Virus record (IMG/VR): IMGVR_UViG_3300025062_000006
Location: 1 to 22,292 of that record
From: a virus
Length of the DNA: 22,292 nt
Reading direction: 5' to 3' (one strand)
Below the pieces are notes generated by a model that was not told where the DNA came from, did not search any database, and was given only the letters and a program-made list of their open reading frames with translations. The translations under genes were made by a program, and so were the position numbers. Position 1 is the first letter of the stretch; every line of letters starts with the position of its first letter. Below, piece after piece: positions 1 through 6,992 of the stretch.

Positions 1-513
1 CGTACCAACATCCAAGGCGCTTATGGTCGTGGTCGATGGTATCAACAGCAAGCCAATAAAGATGAGCGCCCATACTTGATGCGCGATGGTATCAACGATA
101 TTAGACAGCGCCCAGCTCATAAAGTGCTAGATGGCGTGGTCAGACATATTGATGACCCATTTTGGCAGAAGCATTACGCGCCTGATGGCTATCGTTGCCG
201 CTGTATCATGCGCTCTCTCACCAAGTCGCAAGCTGAATCAAAAGGTATAACCGTCGATGACGACTTGCCAAATGTGCCAAACGATAAAGGTTGGATTGGC
301 GGTACACCGGCTCAGTACACAGGCAACATGAATCGGTTAGTCAATAAGACAATAGCTGAACTCGCTATCACGTACTACAAACAATCAGGTGCAATATTGG
401 CAGCAAGACAGCGGATTGAAGCAGCTATTACCGTGATGTTGGCACAGCCGATACCTGAGCTTGCGACATTGATTGACGAAGCCAAGGAATTGATTGAGGA
501 GCAGGGCGAATGA
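1..513 (+). CDS. Head morphogenesis protein, Mu gpF / SPP1 gp7 family (3' part only)
   Basis: The frame is open from base 1, so the true start lies left of the window; 170 residues are visible. The segment reading RTNIQGAYGRGRW, then RPYLMRDG, RQRPAHKVLDG, DDPFW and GYRCRCIMRSLT matches the C-terminal signature of the Mu gpF-like / SPP1 gp7 minor head proteins (conserved R-x-R-P-x-H, D-D-P-F-W and the C-R-C motif). In the family this protein sits at the portal, usually encoded right after the portal gene, and helps DNA packaging or ejection. The last ~80 residues form a helical tail rich in Ala and Glu. The ATG at 79 is internal and should not be used as a start. The stop overlaps the next gene by ATGA. 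Family call is firm; exact role in this phage is inferred. Confidence 0.85.
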   Translation, partial: RTNIQGAYGRGRWYQQQANKDERPYLMRDGINDIRQRPAHKVLDGVVRHIDDPFWQKHYAPDGYRCRCIMRSLTKSQAESKGITVDDDLPNVPNDKGWIGGTPAQYTGNMNRLVNKTIAELAITYYKQSGAILAARQRIEAAITVMLAQPIPELATLIDEAKELIEEQGE

Positions 514-764
514 AAATTATAGAGAATCATGAATATATTAGCTGGTCTGTCGTTAGTTGTGATGAGAAATTATCCGACACATTTAAGAAAACACTGTCTA
601 ACACCCAAGCGCATAGTATTAATTGCGGGGAAAATCGCAAGCAATTCTCTTTAGATGAGCTATGGCGGAATATGAGCAGTCTTAAACACGAGCCTATGGA
701 TGCTGCGGTCGTTGCTAAACTTATAGAAATGAATGCTAGATACATAGATGTTAGTTTTGATTAA
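510..764 (+). CDS. Small hypothetical protein, 84 aa
   Basis: Starts in an ATGA overlap with the head morphogenesis gene and has an AGGG-type ribosome site just upstream, so translational coupling is likely. The protein is soluble, mixed in charge, and shows no signal peptide, membrane segment or metal-binding motif; it has two separate cysteines only. I do not recognise a family. Its place between the minor head protein and the capsid protease is a common site for small accessory genes in siphoviruses. A 72-aa frame on the opposite strand over the same bases is treated as a shadow because it lacks a ribosome site and opposes the operon. Confidence 0.6.
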   Translation: MKIIENHEYISWSVVSCDEKLSDTFKKTLSNTQAHSINCGENRKQFSLDELWRNMSSLKHEPMDAAVVAKLIEMNARYIDVSFD

Positions 765-776
765 GGAGTATAGCGA

Positions 777-878
777 ATGACAAAGAAATCACGAATACTT
801 AAAGTTATTGTGCTGATAGCTGATATAGCATTGACCATATACACCAAACGCAAGAAACAAAAACAAGACCGCCGATAA
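777..878 (+). CDS. Possible 33-aa membrane microprotein
   Basis: A short ORF begins 12 bases after the stop of the preceding gene and has a strong AAGGAG site (763-768) eight bases before its ATG, better than that of many neighbours. The product is a basic start (TKKSRILK), one hydrophobic stretch of about 14 residues (VIVLIADIALTIY) and a highly basic end (KRKKQKQDRR). This is the layout of a single-pass membrane peptide with a positive cytoplasmic tail. Its stop codon lies in the loop of an intrinsic terminator. It could also be a remnant of a longer gene. No family recognised. Confidence 0.45.
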   Translation: MTKKSRILKVIVLIADIALTIYTKRKKQKQDRR

Positions 879-890
879 GGGCGGTTTTTT
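868..890 (+). terminator. Intrinsic terminator inside the head operon
   Basis: Stem ACCGCC (868-873) pairs with GGCGGT (880-885) around a six-base loop, followed by a run of T to 890. It overlaps the end of the microprotein ORF. It lies between the minor head protein and the capsid protease, so late transcripts must read through it. Confidence 0.8.
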
Positions 891-913
891 ACTGCCTACA
901 CAAAGGTAAAAAT

Positions 914-2122
914 ATGAACTTACAAGCAAAGATTAAGCGCGATATTGATAGCCATGCGCTCATGAGCTGCACAAGGCTTGAGCATCAGCTTGCGTCTATC
1001 GACTTCAAAGCGCTATCACGCTATGACGATGACGACAGTGAAGCGGCTTACACGGTTGAGAATGGCGTAGCGACGATTGATGTGCGCGGTCTGCTAGTAC
1101 CTGAAACCTCAAGCGATTATCGCTCATGGGGCGTGACAGGCTATGCAAACTTAGCTGATTACATTCAGCAAGCCAATGATGATTACGTAGTAACTAGCAT
1201 TGTCTTAGACATTGATAGTGGCGGTGGTTATGTCGCAGGGCTTGATATTGCAACTGAAGCAATTTACCAATCTACAAAGCCGATTGAAACGTTTGTCAGT
1301 GGCGATATGTATTCAGCCGCTTATTGGCTAGGCGCTAGCACAAGCAAGGTTACAGCGTCTAAGCATTCAGGCGTTGGTAGCATCGGTGTTTATGTAGTCC
1401 ACACCGAGGAAAGCGGTTGGCTTGAACGCTATGGCGAAAAGGTTTCATTGTTCCGATCAGGAAAGTGGAAAGCCGCGTTTAACTCATTTATGCCATTAAC
1501 AGACGATGAAAAGACACGCTTACAAGAAGGTGTCGATGAATCTGCAAGTATCTTTTTTAATCATGTAGCAGCACAGCGCAATGTTGATGCCAAAACAGTC
1601 AAAGGCTGGGAGGGCGATGTATTCACCGCCGTCAAAGCAAAAGAATTAGGTCTAATTGATGCGATTGCGGATAGCGTGGCAGTGTCAAGCAGCACCAAAC
1701 AAAGCAACACTAATCCGCAACTTGAGGAGAATTACGTGGATGAATTAGCACAGGCGAAAGCCAAAATCACAGCGCTAGAGGCTGAAAAGGCTCAAGCGGT
1801 ACAAGATGCAGCCGACGCAAAAGCCGCAGCACTGGCAGCGCAAAACGCACTGGCAGAAACGCAAGCAGCTACCCGTCAAACCGCTATCGACAAGTTAGCT
1901 GCTGATACTGGTCGCACGTTTACCGACGAGCAGGTGACCGCGTTTAAAGCGATGGATGACGCACAGTTTGCTGTTGCTGAATTTATGGCAAAACCAATTG
2001 AGCAGAAAGCGCCGCCATTACCTGATGGCTTGGATAAAGAGCAGGCAACAAGCGGTCGTCAAAGTGGCGAAAGTAAAATCATGGCGGCTGTCGAAGCAGC
2101 TAAAGCACAAGGAGCTAAATAA
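914..2122 (+). CDS. Capsid maturation protease, S49 (SppA/ClpP-fold) family, with scaffold tail
   Basis: Prohead protease of 402 aa. Residues ~45-255 are an S49 peptidase domain: a strand-turn motif VLDIDSGGGYVAG (97-109), the nucleophile region SGDMYSAAYWLG with likely Ser134, the oxyanion/strand motif GSIGVYV (155-161), and RSGKWKAAF with the likely catalytic Lys at 184 or 186. Residues ~275-330 are Ala/Glu/Lys-rich, predicted coiled coil, and the rest is low complexity and ends in KAQGAK, as expected of a scaffold. This two-part design is that of lambda gpC, where the C-terminal part is also made alone as the scaffold Nu3. Start chosen for an AAAGG site seven bases upstream. The stop overlaps the decoration protein start (TAATG). 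Catalytic assignments are by motif, not alignment. Confidence 0.9.
   Translation: MNLQAKIKRDIDSHALMSCTRLEHQLASIDFKALSRYDDDDSEAAYTVENGVATIDVRGLLVPETSSDYRSWGVTGYANLADYIQQANDDYVVTSIVLDIDSGGGYVAGLDIATEAIYQSTKPIETFVSGDMYSAAYWLGASTSKVTASKHSGVGSIGVYVVHTEESGWLERYGEKVSLFRSGKWKAAFNSFMPLTDDEKTRLQEGVDESASIFFNHVAAQRNVDAKTVKGWEGDVFTAVKAKELGLIDAIADSVAVSSSTKQSNTNPQLEENYVDELAQAKAKITALEAEKAQAVQDAADAKAAALAAQNALAETQAATRQTAIDKLAADTGRTFTDEQVTAFKAMDDAQFAVAEFMAKPIEQKAPPLPDGLDKEQATSGRQSGESKIMAAVEAAKAQGAK
1736..2122 (+). CDS. Nested scaffold protein (in-frame internal start in the protease gene)
   Basis: Inside the protease gene, AGGAG (1725-1729) stands six bases before an in-frame GTG at codon 275, exactly where the protease domain ends and the coiled-coil region begins. 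Translation from it would give a 128-aa scaffold: an Ala-rich coiled coil (~residues 5-55) and a flexible, polar C-terminal half. Lambda Nu3 inside C and the Mu I/Z pair use the same arrangement. The Shine-Dalgarno site in an otherwise ordinary coding stretch is the main evidence; production of the shorter protein is inference. The ATG four bases later is out of frame and ends at once, so GTG is the only sensible start. Confidence 0.6.
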   Translation: MDELAQAKAKITALEAEKAQAVQDAADAKAAALAAQNALAETQAATRQTAIDKLAADTGRTFTDEQVTAFKAMDDAQFAVAEFMAKPIEQKAPPLPDGLDKEQATSGRQSGESKIMAAVEAAKAQGAK

Positions 2123-2490
2123 TGCCTAACTTTAATTACACAACCGAACAGCCTTTACCGGTCGATATTGCGCCTACCACTGATAGCGTCGTACCTACTA
2201 CGGCAACCGCCTATAAAAAAGGCGACTTACTTGTGATTGCTGCTGACACTAATGCAGCTACTCATAGCGTAACCGGTAAAGATTTTCATGCTATTTGCTT
2301 AGCTGATGTGACCGCTGCACAAGCGACTGAAAAACTAGCGATGGGCGTTGAAATGCCGGTTTATATCGCGGGTAAGTTTGACGTGGCACAAGTCAAGATT
2401 AACGGCGTTGCATTAACACCAACTCAAAAGCTAGCAGCCCGTGCGCACGCTAATCGTTCACTACCTATTACGCTTAGCGTAGTTAAATAA
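2122..2490 (+). CDS. Head decoration protein, lambda gpD-like
   Basis: A 122-aa protein between protease and major capsid genes, the place of lambda D. The features fit the HDPD family: an extended N-terminal arm with Pro, a YKKGDLLVI strand, an LAMGVEMPVYIAGKFDV beta region and a small conserved C-terminal part. In lambda, trimers of D bind the expanded capsid and hold it against internal DNA pressure. Length is close to the family norm (about 110-125 aa). It starts on the A of the protease stop codon, so the two are likely coupled. No cysteines and no membrane segment. Confidence 0.85.
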   Translation: MPNFNYTTEQPLPVDIAPTTDSVVPTTATAYKKGDLLVIAADTNAATHSVTGKDFHAICLADVTAAQATEKLAMGVEMPVYIAGKFDVAQVKINGVALTPTQKLAARAHANRSLPITLSVVK

Positions 2491-2502
2491 GGATAAATAT
2501 TT

Positions 2503-3597
2503 ATGGCTACTTTTGTATTTGATGATGCGCAAATTGATACCGCATCTTTTGAAGAGCTTGGCGCGGTTTATGACCACAGCAAGCCAGTTGATAGTTTTTT
2601 ACGTGACCGTTATTTTGGTAATCCGATTTACCTAAATGGTCAAGACAAAGTGCCAGTAGGTGATATTAAAACCTACGTACCGCTTGCACCAGCCGTTTTG
2701 CCGACTGCACAAGGTCGGGTTATCAAAGATAAAGTTGAATTAAACGTCAGCTATATCAAAGCGCCTTACTTAAAGCCCGCGTGTGTCGTTGAGCCGCTGA
2801 GCGACATTGACGCTAAGATGCAAAAACTATTGCAATCTATGCGCGTTATCGCAACCAATGCTCCAGGTGTGCCGCCGACCATGCAAGACGAATGGGAAAT
2901 GGCAGCCGCCAACTCTTACTGGACTATCCGCCAGTCAATCGCTGCACGTATCGCTTTGATGTGCCGTGATGCTTTGTTATACGGCAAAGTTGTCGTACAA
3001 GGTGATGATAATGCAGGTGTGACCGTTGATTATGGTCGTCATGCTGATCTTAAGTTTAATCCGTTGGTTGCATGGGATGCAGTAGGCGCTACGCCTTACG
3101 AAGATATTCGCAAGATGGTTAAGAATTTAACCAAGCATGGCAAGCGTCGCGCTGTTGATGCCCTTATGTCTAGCCGTGTATTTGAAGCATTGGCGGATAA
3201 TGAGAAGTTTAACAAACGCTTTACTGCTGCACTCAATACTAATGTTAGTCGCGTATTTGACGGCGGTTTTGGTGGTGAGACTGAGGCGACCTTACGCGGC
3301 ACTTTAGACGGTATCGAATTTTGGACGTATGACGTTGAGTTTGAAAAACAAGACGGCACCAGTGAGCTAATGATTCCAGAAGATGGTTTTTGGTTAGTGT
3401 CTGAGCGTGGTAACAACTTGTACTTCTGTATGATTAAGCATCGTAAAAATCCTGCTAAATTAGCAATGGAATTGATGCCATACCATGTGTTTAGTGATAA
3501 CCCATCTGTTGATGAGTTTATTGCTGATTCAAGCCCATTGCCTGTGACCATCAATAAAAACGGTGCCGCTGGTGGCGTTGGTTTTATCACTCTTTAA
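2503..3597 (+). CDS. Major capsid protein, lambda gpE family
   Basis: HK97-fold major head protein of 364 aa (lambda E is 341). Marks of the gpE family are an N-terminal region with FLRDRYFGNPIYLNG (approx. 31-47), the segment with VSYIKAPYLKP (approx. 83-93) that matches the lambda motif ending in GYVKPK, a long helix around RIALMCRDALLYGK, and a C-terminal part with typical P-domain strands (FWLVSERGNNLYF). Its place right after the decoration gene supports the call. AAGGA-type ribosome site precedes ATG 2503. Codon use is even and the gene is followed by a terminator, consistent with high expression. Confidence 0.9.
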   Translation: MATFVFDDAQIDTASFEELGAVYDHSKPVDSFLRDRYFGNPIYLNGQDKVPVGDIKTYVPLAPAVLPTAQGRVIKDKVELNVSYIKAPYLKPACVVEPLSDIDAKMQKLLQSMRVIATNAPGVPPTMQDEWEMAAANSYWTIRQSIAARIALMCRDALLYGKVVVQGDDNAGVTVDYGRHADLKFNPLVAWDAVGATPYEDIRKMVKNLTKHGKRRAVDALMSSRVFEALADNEKFNKRFTAALNTNVSRVFDGGFGGETEATLRGTLDGIEFWTYDVEFEKQDGTSELMIPEDGFWLVSERGNNLYFCMIKHRKNPAKLAMELMPYHVFSDNPSVDEFIADSSPLPVTINKNGAAGGVGFITL

Positions 3598-3615
3598 TAA
3601 ACCCTTAACTTAATT

Positions 3616-3643
3616 GCCCTGCCTAATCAGTAGGGCTTTTTTT
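3616..3643 (+). terminator. Intrinsic terminator after the major capsid gene
   Basis: Stem GCCCT (3616-3620) with AGGGC (3632-3636), an 11-base loop and seven T. The T run merges with the ribosome site of the next gene (GGAG 3644-3647), so the terminator and the next start are only ten bases apart. Confidence 0.75.
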
Positions 3644-3653
3644 GGAGCAAATT

Positions 3654-3914
3654 ATGTCAAAAGTTTATATTGCAATGAACGCTATCGGTCAATTTAACGC
3701 CGGTGAAGAAGTCGTAGGCTTGGATGATGCCGAGCGCATCGAATACTTGCTAAGTATCGGTGCTATCGAAGAAGCCGATGGTGAAGGTGGCGAAGTGGTC
3801 AAGCTCGATAAGCTAACCAAGGCTGATCTAGCAGCATTACTCGATGAAGAAGGTATCGAGTACAACGAATCAGACACCAAAGCCGAGCTAATCGCGCTAT
3901 TTCCAAAGGACTAA
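3654..3914 (+). CDS. Small HeH/LEM-domain protein, probable head-tail or head accessory protein
   Basis: An 86-aa acidic protein. The C-terminal ~35 residues (LDKLTKADLAALLDEEGIEY then DTKAELIALF) form a helix-extended-helix of the HeH/LEM/SAP type, with the typical pattern of a first short helix, a Gly-containing turn and a second helix ending in hydrophobics. The N-terminal ~40 residues read as a small beta unit (VYIAMNAIGQFNAGEEV). Such proteins often follow the capsid gene in siphoviruses, in the slot of lambda FI, but a shared function is not established here. ATG 3654 chosen over the in-frame TTG at 3642, because TTG overlaps the terminator and GGAG is seven bases before ATG. Confidence 0.7.
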   Translation: MSKVYIAMNAIGQFNAGEEVVGLDDAERIEYLLSIGAIEEADGEGGEVVKLDKLTKADLAALLDEEGIEYNESDTKAELIALFPKD

Positions 3915-3917
3915 ATT

Positions 3918-4355
3918 ATGTATGCGACTCATGACGATTTAATAAGCCGCTTTGGTGAGCTTGCTATAGCTGAGCTTGAGTCCATGCACAATGACGGCTT
4001 GCTTGCAGTCACTAACGCACTGTCTGACGCATCAGAGAAGATGAATAGCTACTTATCTATACGCTATAAAACGCCATTGAATAAGACTGAGCATTTAAAG
4101 TTGGTGTGCGCTGACATTGCTCGCTATTTGCTTTATATGAACGAGCCGACCGATGAAGTCGAGGCACGTTATAAAGAAGCGCTTAAGTGGCTGCAAGATG
4201 TTGGAGCAGGTAAAGCAAACGTTACCTTTAACGAGCCATTAACCGACGATGAGCAGCAAAGCACGTACATCAAACCTGCTGTGCCAATCGGTGATAGTTA
4301 TCGTGGTCAAGTCTTTGGTGATGATGTGTTTGCCAAGATGCCGGGCATGAATTGA
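3918..4355 (+). CDS. Head-tail connector, Mu gp36-like (DUF1320)
   Basis: A 145-aa protein opening with MYATHDDLISRFGELAIAEL, the hallmark of the DUF1320/Mu gp36 family, followed by a four-helix region with AYLSIRY-type motif (here NSYLSIRYKTPL), LVCADIARYLLY and EEARYKEALKWL-like helix. The family forms the ring that caps the portal (adaptor, comparable to HK97 gp6 / SPP1 gp15). Only three bases separate it from the previous gene; AAGGA lies seven bases before its ATG. The C-terminal ~35 residues are polar and probably flexible. Family call firm; ring position inferred from relatives. Confidence 0.85.
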   Translation: MYATHDDLISRFGELAIAELESMHNDGLLAVTNALSDASEKMNSYLSIRYKTPLNKTEHLKLVCADIARYLLYMNEPTDEVEARYKEALKWLQDVGAGKANVTFNEPLTDDEQQSTYIKPAVPIGDSYRGQVFGDDVFAKMPGMN

Positions 4356-4362
4356 GGTCCTT

Positions 4363-4779
4363 ATGATTGATGCAAACTTATCAGGCGGTGACGAGATCAT
4401 CAGACGGCTGGGCGCTTTGTATTTTGATAGTCAAAAAATGCAGAAGTTTAGCCGTATGGCTGGTGCTGAGATGGTCCATCAAACTGAGGAGCGCTTTTAC
4501 AATCAGCACGACTTAGGGCGTCAACCGTGGATACCGTCACAAAGGGCTATCGCGGATCAGGGAAAAACCTTGCGTGATACTGGTCGACTCATGGCTTCAC
4601 CCACCTACATAGCGCTACCTGATGGCGTCAAGTGGGGTACAAACGTGGTGTATGCAAAAGCGATGCACTACGGGCTACCTTATCGCAATGTCACGCCTAG
4701 ACCATATATGGGCATGAATGAAGACGACAGAGCCAGTGTGCTCAATATTATTAATCGGATTATGGACGTGGACTTATGA
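4363..4779 (+). CDS. Virion morphogenesis / tail completion protein, Mu gpG-like
   Basis: A 138-aa protein of the phage virion morphogenesis family (Mu gpG, P2 gpS). Visible family marks are a helical N-terminus, MVHQTEERFYNQHDLGRQPW (Phe plus G-x-x-W), the segment GKTLRDTGRLMAS, the strand VKWGTNVVYAKAMHYG and the end RNVTPRPYMGMNEDD, where the R-P-x-(M/F)-G motif is highly conserved. It acts at the head-tail joint or in tail completion. GAGG precedes ATG 4363, and the 3' end overlaps the next start by ATGA. Confident family call. Confidence 0.88.
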   Translation: MIDANLSGGDEIIRRLGALYFDSQKMQKFSRMAGAEMVHQTEERFYNQHDLGRQPWIPSQRAIADQGKTLRDTGRLMASPTYIALPDGVKWGTNVVYAKAMHYGLPYRNVTPRPYMGMNEDDRASVLNIINRIMDVDL

Positions 4780-5198
4780 GTAATTATTTTGCAGTAGGTC
4801 TTGGCTTGATTGACCACTTAAAAGCAAAGCAAACGGAGTGGGGGATCAAGCACGTCGGTACGGTTGCTAGTATTAATAAGATTAATAAAAACACCACACC
4901 AGCGCTATATGTCATTAATACATCAAACAATCCACGTGCTAACGGCTCGATAGATAGTGTAGATATGCAGCAATGGACGGTTGTTGTCGCTGTCAGCAAC
5001 CAAGCAGCGCAAGACGATGTTAGAGCACTCATGGAAACGTCAGGCGAGCTTATCAGCAAGGTCATTAATCACGTACAAGGTTATGAGTTAGACGATTATC
5101 ACGAACCGTTAGAACGCACCACAACATCAGGCAGACCGGACTATTTCAGCACGTTTGCGCTTTATCCGCTTACTTTTAGCACACAATTTCAGCCTTAG
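4776..5198 (+). CDS. Tail terminator-like protein
   Basis: A 140-aa alpha/beta protein overlapping the previous gene by ATGA. Its order after the gpG-like gene and before the tail tube gene is where siphoviruses and Mu-like phages encode the tail terminator (Mu gp37-like; lambda gpU slot). The predicted layout fits: N-terminal helix with LIDHLKAK, strands TPALYVINTSN and QQWTVVVAVSNQ, a long helix DDVRALMETSGELISKVINH, and a C-terminal strand block ending FALYPLTFSTQF. This order of secondary structure is that of the terminator fold, which caps the tail and joins it to the connector. Called from order and layout rather than a clear sequence motif. Confidence 0.65.
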   Translation: MSNYFAVGLGLIDHLKAKQTEWGIKHVGTVASINKINKNTTPALYVINTSNNPRANGSIDSVDMQQWTVVVAVSNQAAQDDVRALMETSGELISKVINHVQGYELDDYHEPLERTTTSGRPDYFSTFALYPLTFSTQFQP

Positions 5199-5210
5199 AG
5201 GACAATCAAA

Positions 5211-5945
5211 ATGGCAGAGAACTTAAATCAATCCCACGCCTTTATCGGCAAGGGTAAAATCTTTATGACACCCATTACGGGTGCAGTACGTGGCAAGCCT
5301 TTTTGGGTTGGCGTTGCGTCTGCATTATCTTTTGCTCACTCAGTCGAAGATGAGAAAGAATTAATTGAGCACCATTCTGGCACCAACCAAGTTTGGGATG
5401 TGTCAGCCGGTACGAAAAAGACTACGGTATCTTTGACTATCCAAGAGCGCCGCTTAGAGGCAATGCGCGCAGCACTACAAGCAACCGTTGAAACCGTAGC
5501 GACTGGCTCCGTGGTAGCAGAAGAACACGCCGTCGATGCAGTTGGTGATATTGCTTTTTTAAAGCATTCAAATGTTACTGTGACTACTGTTACGGATAGC
5601 GCTGACGGCCCATTGTCTGAGGGTACTGACTATAAAATCGACAAGCAGTATGGCCGCATTGAGATATTAAAAGCGGGCTTAACAGGTATCAAAGTCGGCT
5701 ATACCTACGGCGAAGCAACTGTCATGAAGCCAATGACCGATAACGTGGATTTCTACGAGCTACGCATTGACGGTATGAATACGGTCGGCCAAAAAGATAA
5801 ACAGATTGTCACAGCTTATCGCGTCAAGCTTAACCCGTCTGATGCTTACGATCTAATCAATGACGACTTTGCAGAAATGCAGATTGAGGGCACAGCGTTA
5901 TTTGATGAAGCACGTAATGCCGCTTATGAGATTAAAACGATTTAG
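5211..5945 (+). CDS. Major tail tube protein
   Basis: A 244-aa beta-rich protein with AGAGGA upstream and a terminator just after, typical of the very highly expressed tail tube gene. It shows strands characteristic of tail tube proteins: GKGKIFMTP near the start, a Lys/Thr-rich hairpin TKKTTVSLTIQERRLEAMRAAL, and a C-terminal DFYELRIDGMN / QIVTAYRVKLNP / EMQIEGTALFDEA set. A central insert (approx. 118-170) reads as an extra small domain with YKIDKQYGRIEIL and GLTGIKVGYTYGEA, resembling the bead-like modules placed on some tail tubes. It assembles in rings around the tape measure. Good call; no single diagnostic motif. Confidence 0.8.
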   Translation: MAENLNQSHAFIGKGKIFMTPITGAVRGKPFWVGVASALSFAHSVEDEKELIEHHSGTNQVWDVSAGTKKTTVSLTIQERRLEAMRAALQATVETVATGSVVAEEHAVDAVGDIAFLKHSNVTVTTVTDSADGPLSEGTDYKIDKQYGRIEILKAGLTGIKVGYTYGEATVMKPMTDNVDFYELRIDGMNTVGQKDKQIVTAYRVKLNPSDAYDLINDDFAEMQIEGTALFDEARNAAYEIKTI

Positions 5946-5960
5946 TGATTATTTCTAATT

Positions 5961-5980
5961 CCCTCGAATTCGGGGGTTTT
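5961..5980 (+). terminator. Intrinsic terminator after the tail tube gene
   Basis: Stem CCCTCG (5961-5966) with CGGGGG (5971-5976), one T-G pair, AATT loop, then TTTT; a second T run follows at 5984-5989. Confidence 0.7.
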
Positions 5981-6042
5981 AGATTTTTTGTTTAATCAAG
6001 TCATTACGCTGTGATGATTTGCTCAAATAAAAAGAGGTGATT

Positions 6043-6474
6043 ATGCGTACTAATGCACAAACTAAACTGACAAACACTGTCACAAACGCTGTCATCGTCT
6101 TATCTGATAGCTTATATCCTGATGCTGAGCATGATTGGTCATCAGTAGTATCAAATACCAAGTACGCGCTAGACGGCACGATGATAGTTGAGCAGTCAGT
6201 AAGGCAAGCTGGCAGACCATACGTGATGCAAGCGCCTGATGGTCATGGCGTACTATCACGAGCAACGGTTAATGCGCTCAAATCTGAGCGTGACAAGTTG
6301 GGCGCTACCTTTTGGTTGGATTATCTAGCAGATGGAGCGGTAAAGCGCGTAAAAGTGATATTTGACACGACGCAAGAGGCCATCAATGCTACGCCAATCA
6401 AAGGCTCGACAAGTCCAGAACTGACCGATTATTACAATGTGTCGCTTAAGTTTTTAGAGATACCGAACGTGTAA
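6043..6474 (+). CDS. Small conserved-looking tail protein, 143 aa
   Basis: Follows the tail tube gene after a 97-base gap that holds a terminator. The middle contains SVRQAGRPYVMQAPDGHGV and RATVNALKSERDKLGATFWL, then GAVKRVKVIFD. The R-P-(hydrophobic)-x-L/M, 'switch to helix', 'strand' pattern is one I associate with small tail proteins near the tube and baseplate genes of siphoviruses, but I cannot name the family. AGAGG is five bases before ATG 6043; the in-frame GTG at 6037 lies within that ribosome site and is less likely. No signal or membrane segment. A promoter for the next cassette lies at its very end. Confidence 0.7.
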   Translation: MRTNAQTKLTNTVTNAVIVLSDSLYPDAEHDWSSVVSNTKYALDGTMIVEQSVRQAGRPYVMQAPDGHGVLSRATVNALKSERDKLGATFWLDYLADGAVKRVKVIFDTTQEAINATPIKGSTSPELTDYYNVSLKFLEIPNV

Positions 6475-6475
6475 A

Positions 6476-6484
6476 TGGTATAAT
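6476..6484 (+). promoter_or_regulatory. Extended -10 promoter of inserted cassette 1
   Basis: TGGTATAAT (6476-6484) is a perfect extended -10 (TGn plus TATAAT), directly after the stop codon of the 6043 gene and 27 bases before ATG 6511. No good -35 is seen at 17 bases; an extended -10 does not need one. Predicted start of transcription is near 6491. A host sigma-70 promoter inside a late tail operon suggests expression during lysogeny. Confidence 0.65.
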
Positions 6485-6510
6485 TAAGCATACTTTTGAT
6501 GGGGTGTGTT

Positions 6511-6726
6511 ATGAGTGATGATAAAATAATTACCATAAATGACATAGATAAGTTGCGTGACGAGCGCGATAGTATTTTTCGCAAAATGGAAGCGTCAACA
6601 AACACATCAGAGCGCAATTCGTTAAAATGGGCTTGGCACATAAAGCAAGCGCAGTTAAGGCTATGTACCGATAAAATCAGCTCTTTGCCTAGCAGCGAGT
6701 TTGGAGTCGACGATGAGCGATATTAA
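6511..6726 (+). CDS. Cassette 1 hypothetical protein, 71 aa
   Basis: First gene of a short cassette inserted between tail genes. The product is soluble, charged and mostly helical (INDIDKLRDERDSIFRKME, then SLKWAWHIKQAQLRL), so a small helical hairpin is likely. No family recognised. Start chosen at ATG 6511, with GGGGTG (6501-6506) five bases upstream; in-frame ATG 6499 and TTG 6496 lack a ribosome site. It is read from the extended -10 promoter at 6476 and overlaps the second cassette gene by 14 bases, so the two are probably coupled. Likely a lysogeny-expressed accessory gene (moron); function unknown. Confidence 0.65.
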   Translation: MSDDKIITINDIDKLRDERDSIFRKMEASTNTSERNSLKWAWHIKQAQLRLCTDKISSLPSSEFGVDDERY

Positions 6727-6916
6727 TCACTTTCAATTAGTAGAGGGTGATGTTGATAGCTTGACTTGCCCTAGCTGTTCATCAAAGCTTAAATTAAATA
6801 GCACGTATATCCGCATCTTGAATGACAACGGTTCTTTGCGAATACCTTGTTTTGTGTGCGAGACACCGTTAAAAATATCATATATATTAAAAAAACTTCA
6901 TATTAGACTTGAATAA
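6713..6916 (+). CDS. Cassette 1 zinc-ribbon protein, 67 aa
   Basis: A small protein with two C-x2-C knuckles, CPSC at residues 19-22 and CFVC at 46-49, 24 residues apart: a classic four-Cys zinc ribbon. The C-terminus ISYILKKLHIRLE is basic and hydrophobic. ATG 6713 is used because GGAG (6703-6706) lies six bases before it. The sequence is very AT-rich (16 of 60 bases are G or C at 6841-6900 by hand count), unlike the flanking tail genes, which points to separate origin. With its neighbour it forms a promoter-to-terminator cassette. Small zinc ribbons in phages often bind nucleic acid or a host enzyme, but no target can be named. Confidence 0.65.
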   Translation: MSDINHFQLVEGDVDSLTCPSCSSKLKLNSTYIRILNDNGSLRIPCFVCETPLKISYILKKLHIRLE

Positions 6917-6938
6917 AACCTAATTAGCAAAACCACAG

Positions 6939-6961
6939 CCCACTCAATGAGTGGGTTTTTT
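6939..6961 (+). terminator. Intrinsic terminator closing cassette 1
   Basis: Perfect 7-bp stem CCCACTC / GAGTGGG (6939-6945, 6949-6955) with AAT loop, followed by six T. It ends the promoter-gene-gene unit and leads straight into the recurring joint sequence at 6964-6992. Confidence 0.85.
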
Positions 6962-6963
6962 AA

Positions 6964-6992
6964 TGCCTACAATTTGACGGATGATAACAATG
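6964..6992 (+). repeat. Module-border leader sequence, copy 1
   Basis: Two bases after a terminator T run comes TGCCTACA (identical to 893-900), then AATTTGA and a variant ribosome site before ATG 6990. It parallels the leaders at 16811-16836 and 20398-20418. Confidence 0.5.

Noticed and set aside
3096-3590. 164-aa minus-strand ORF
   Set aside because: Lies fully inside the major capsid gene, which has strong family support.
6037-6042. GTG 6037 as the start of the 143-aa tail gene
   Set aside because: It lies inside the AGAGGTGA ribosome site of ATG 6043.
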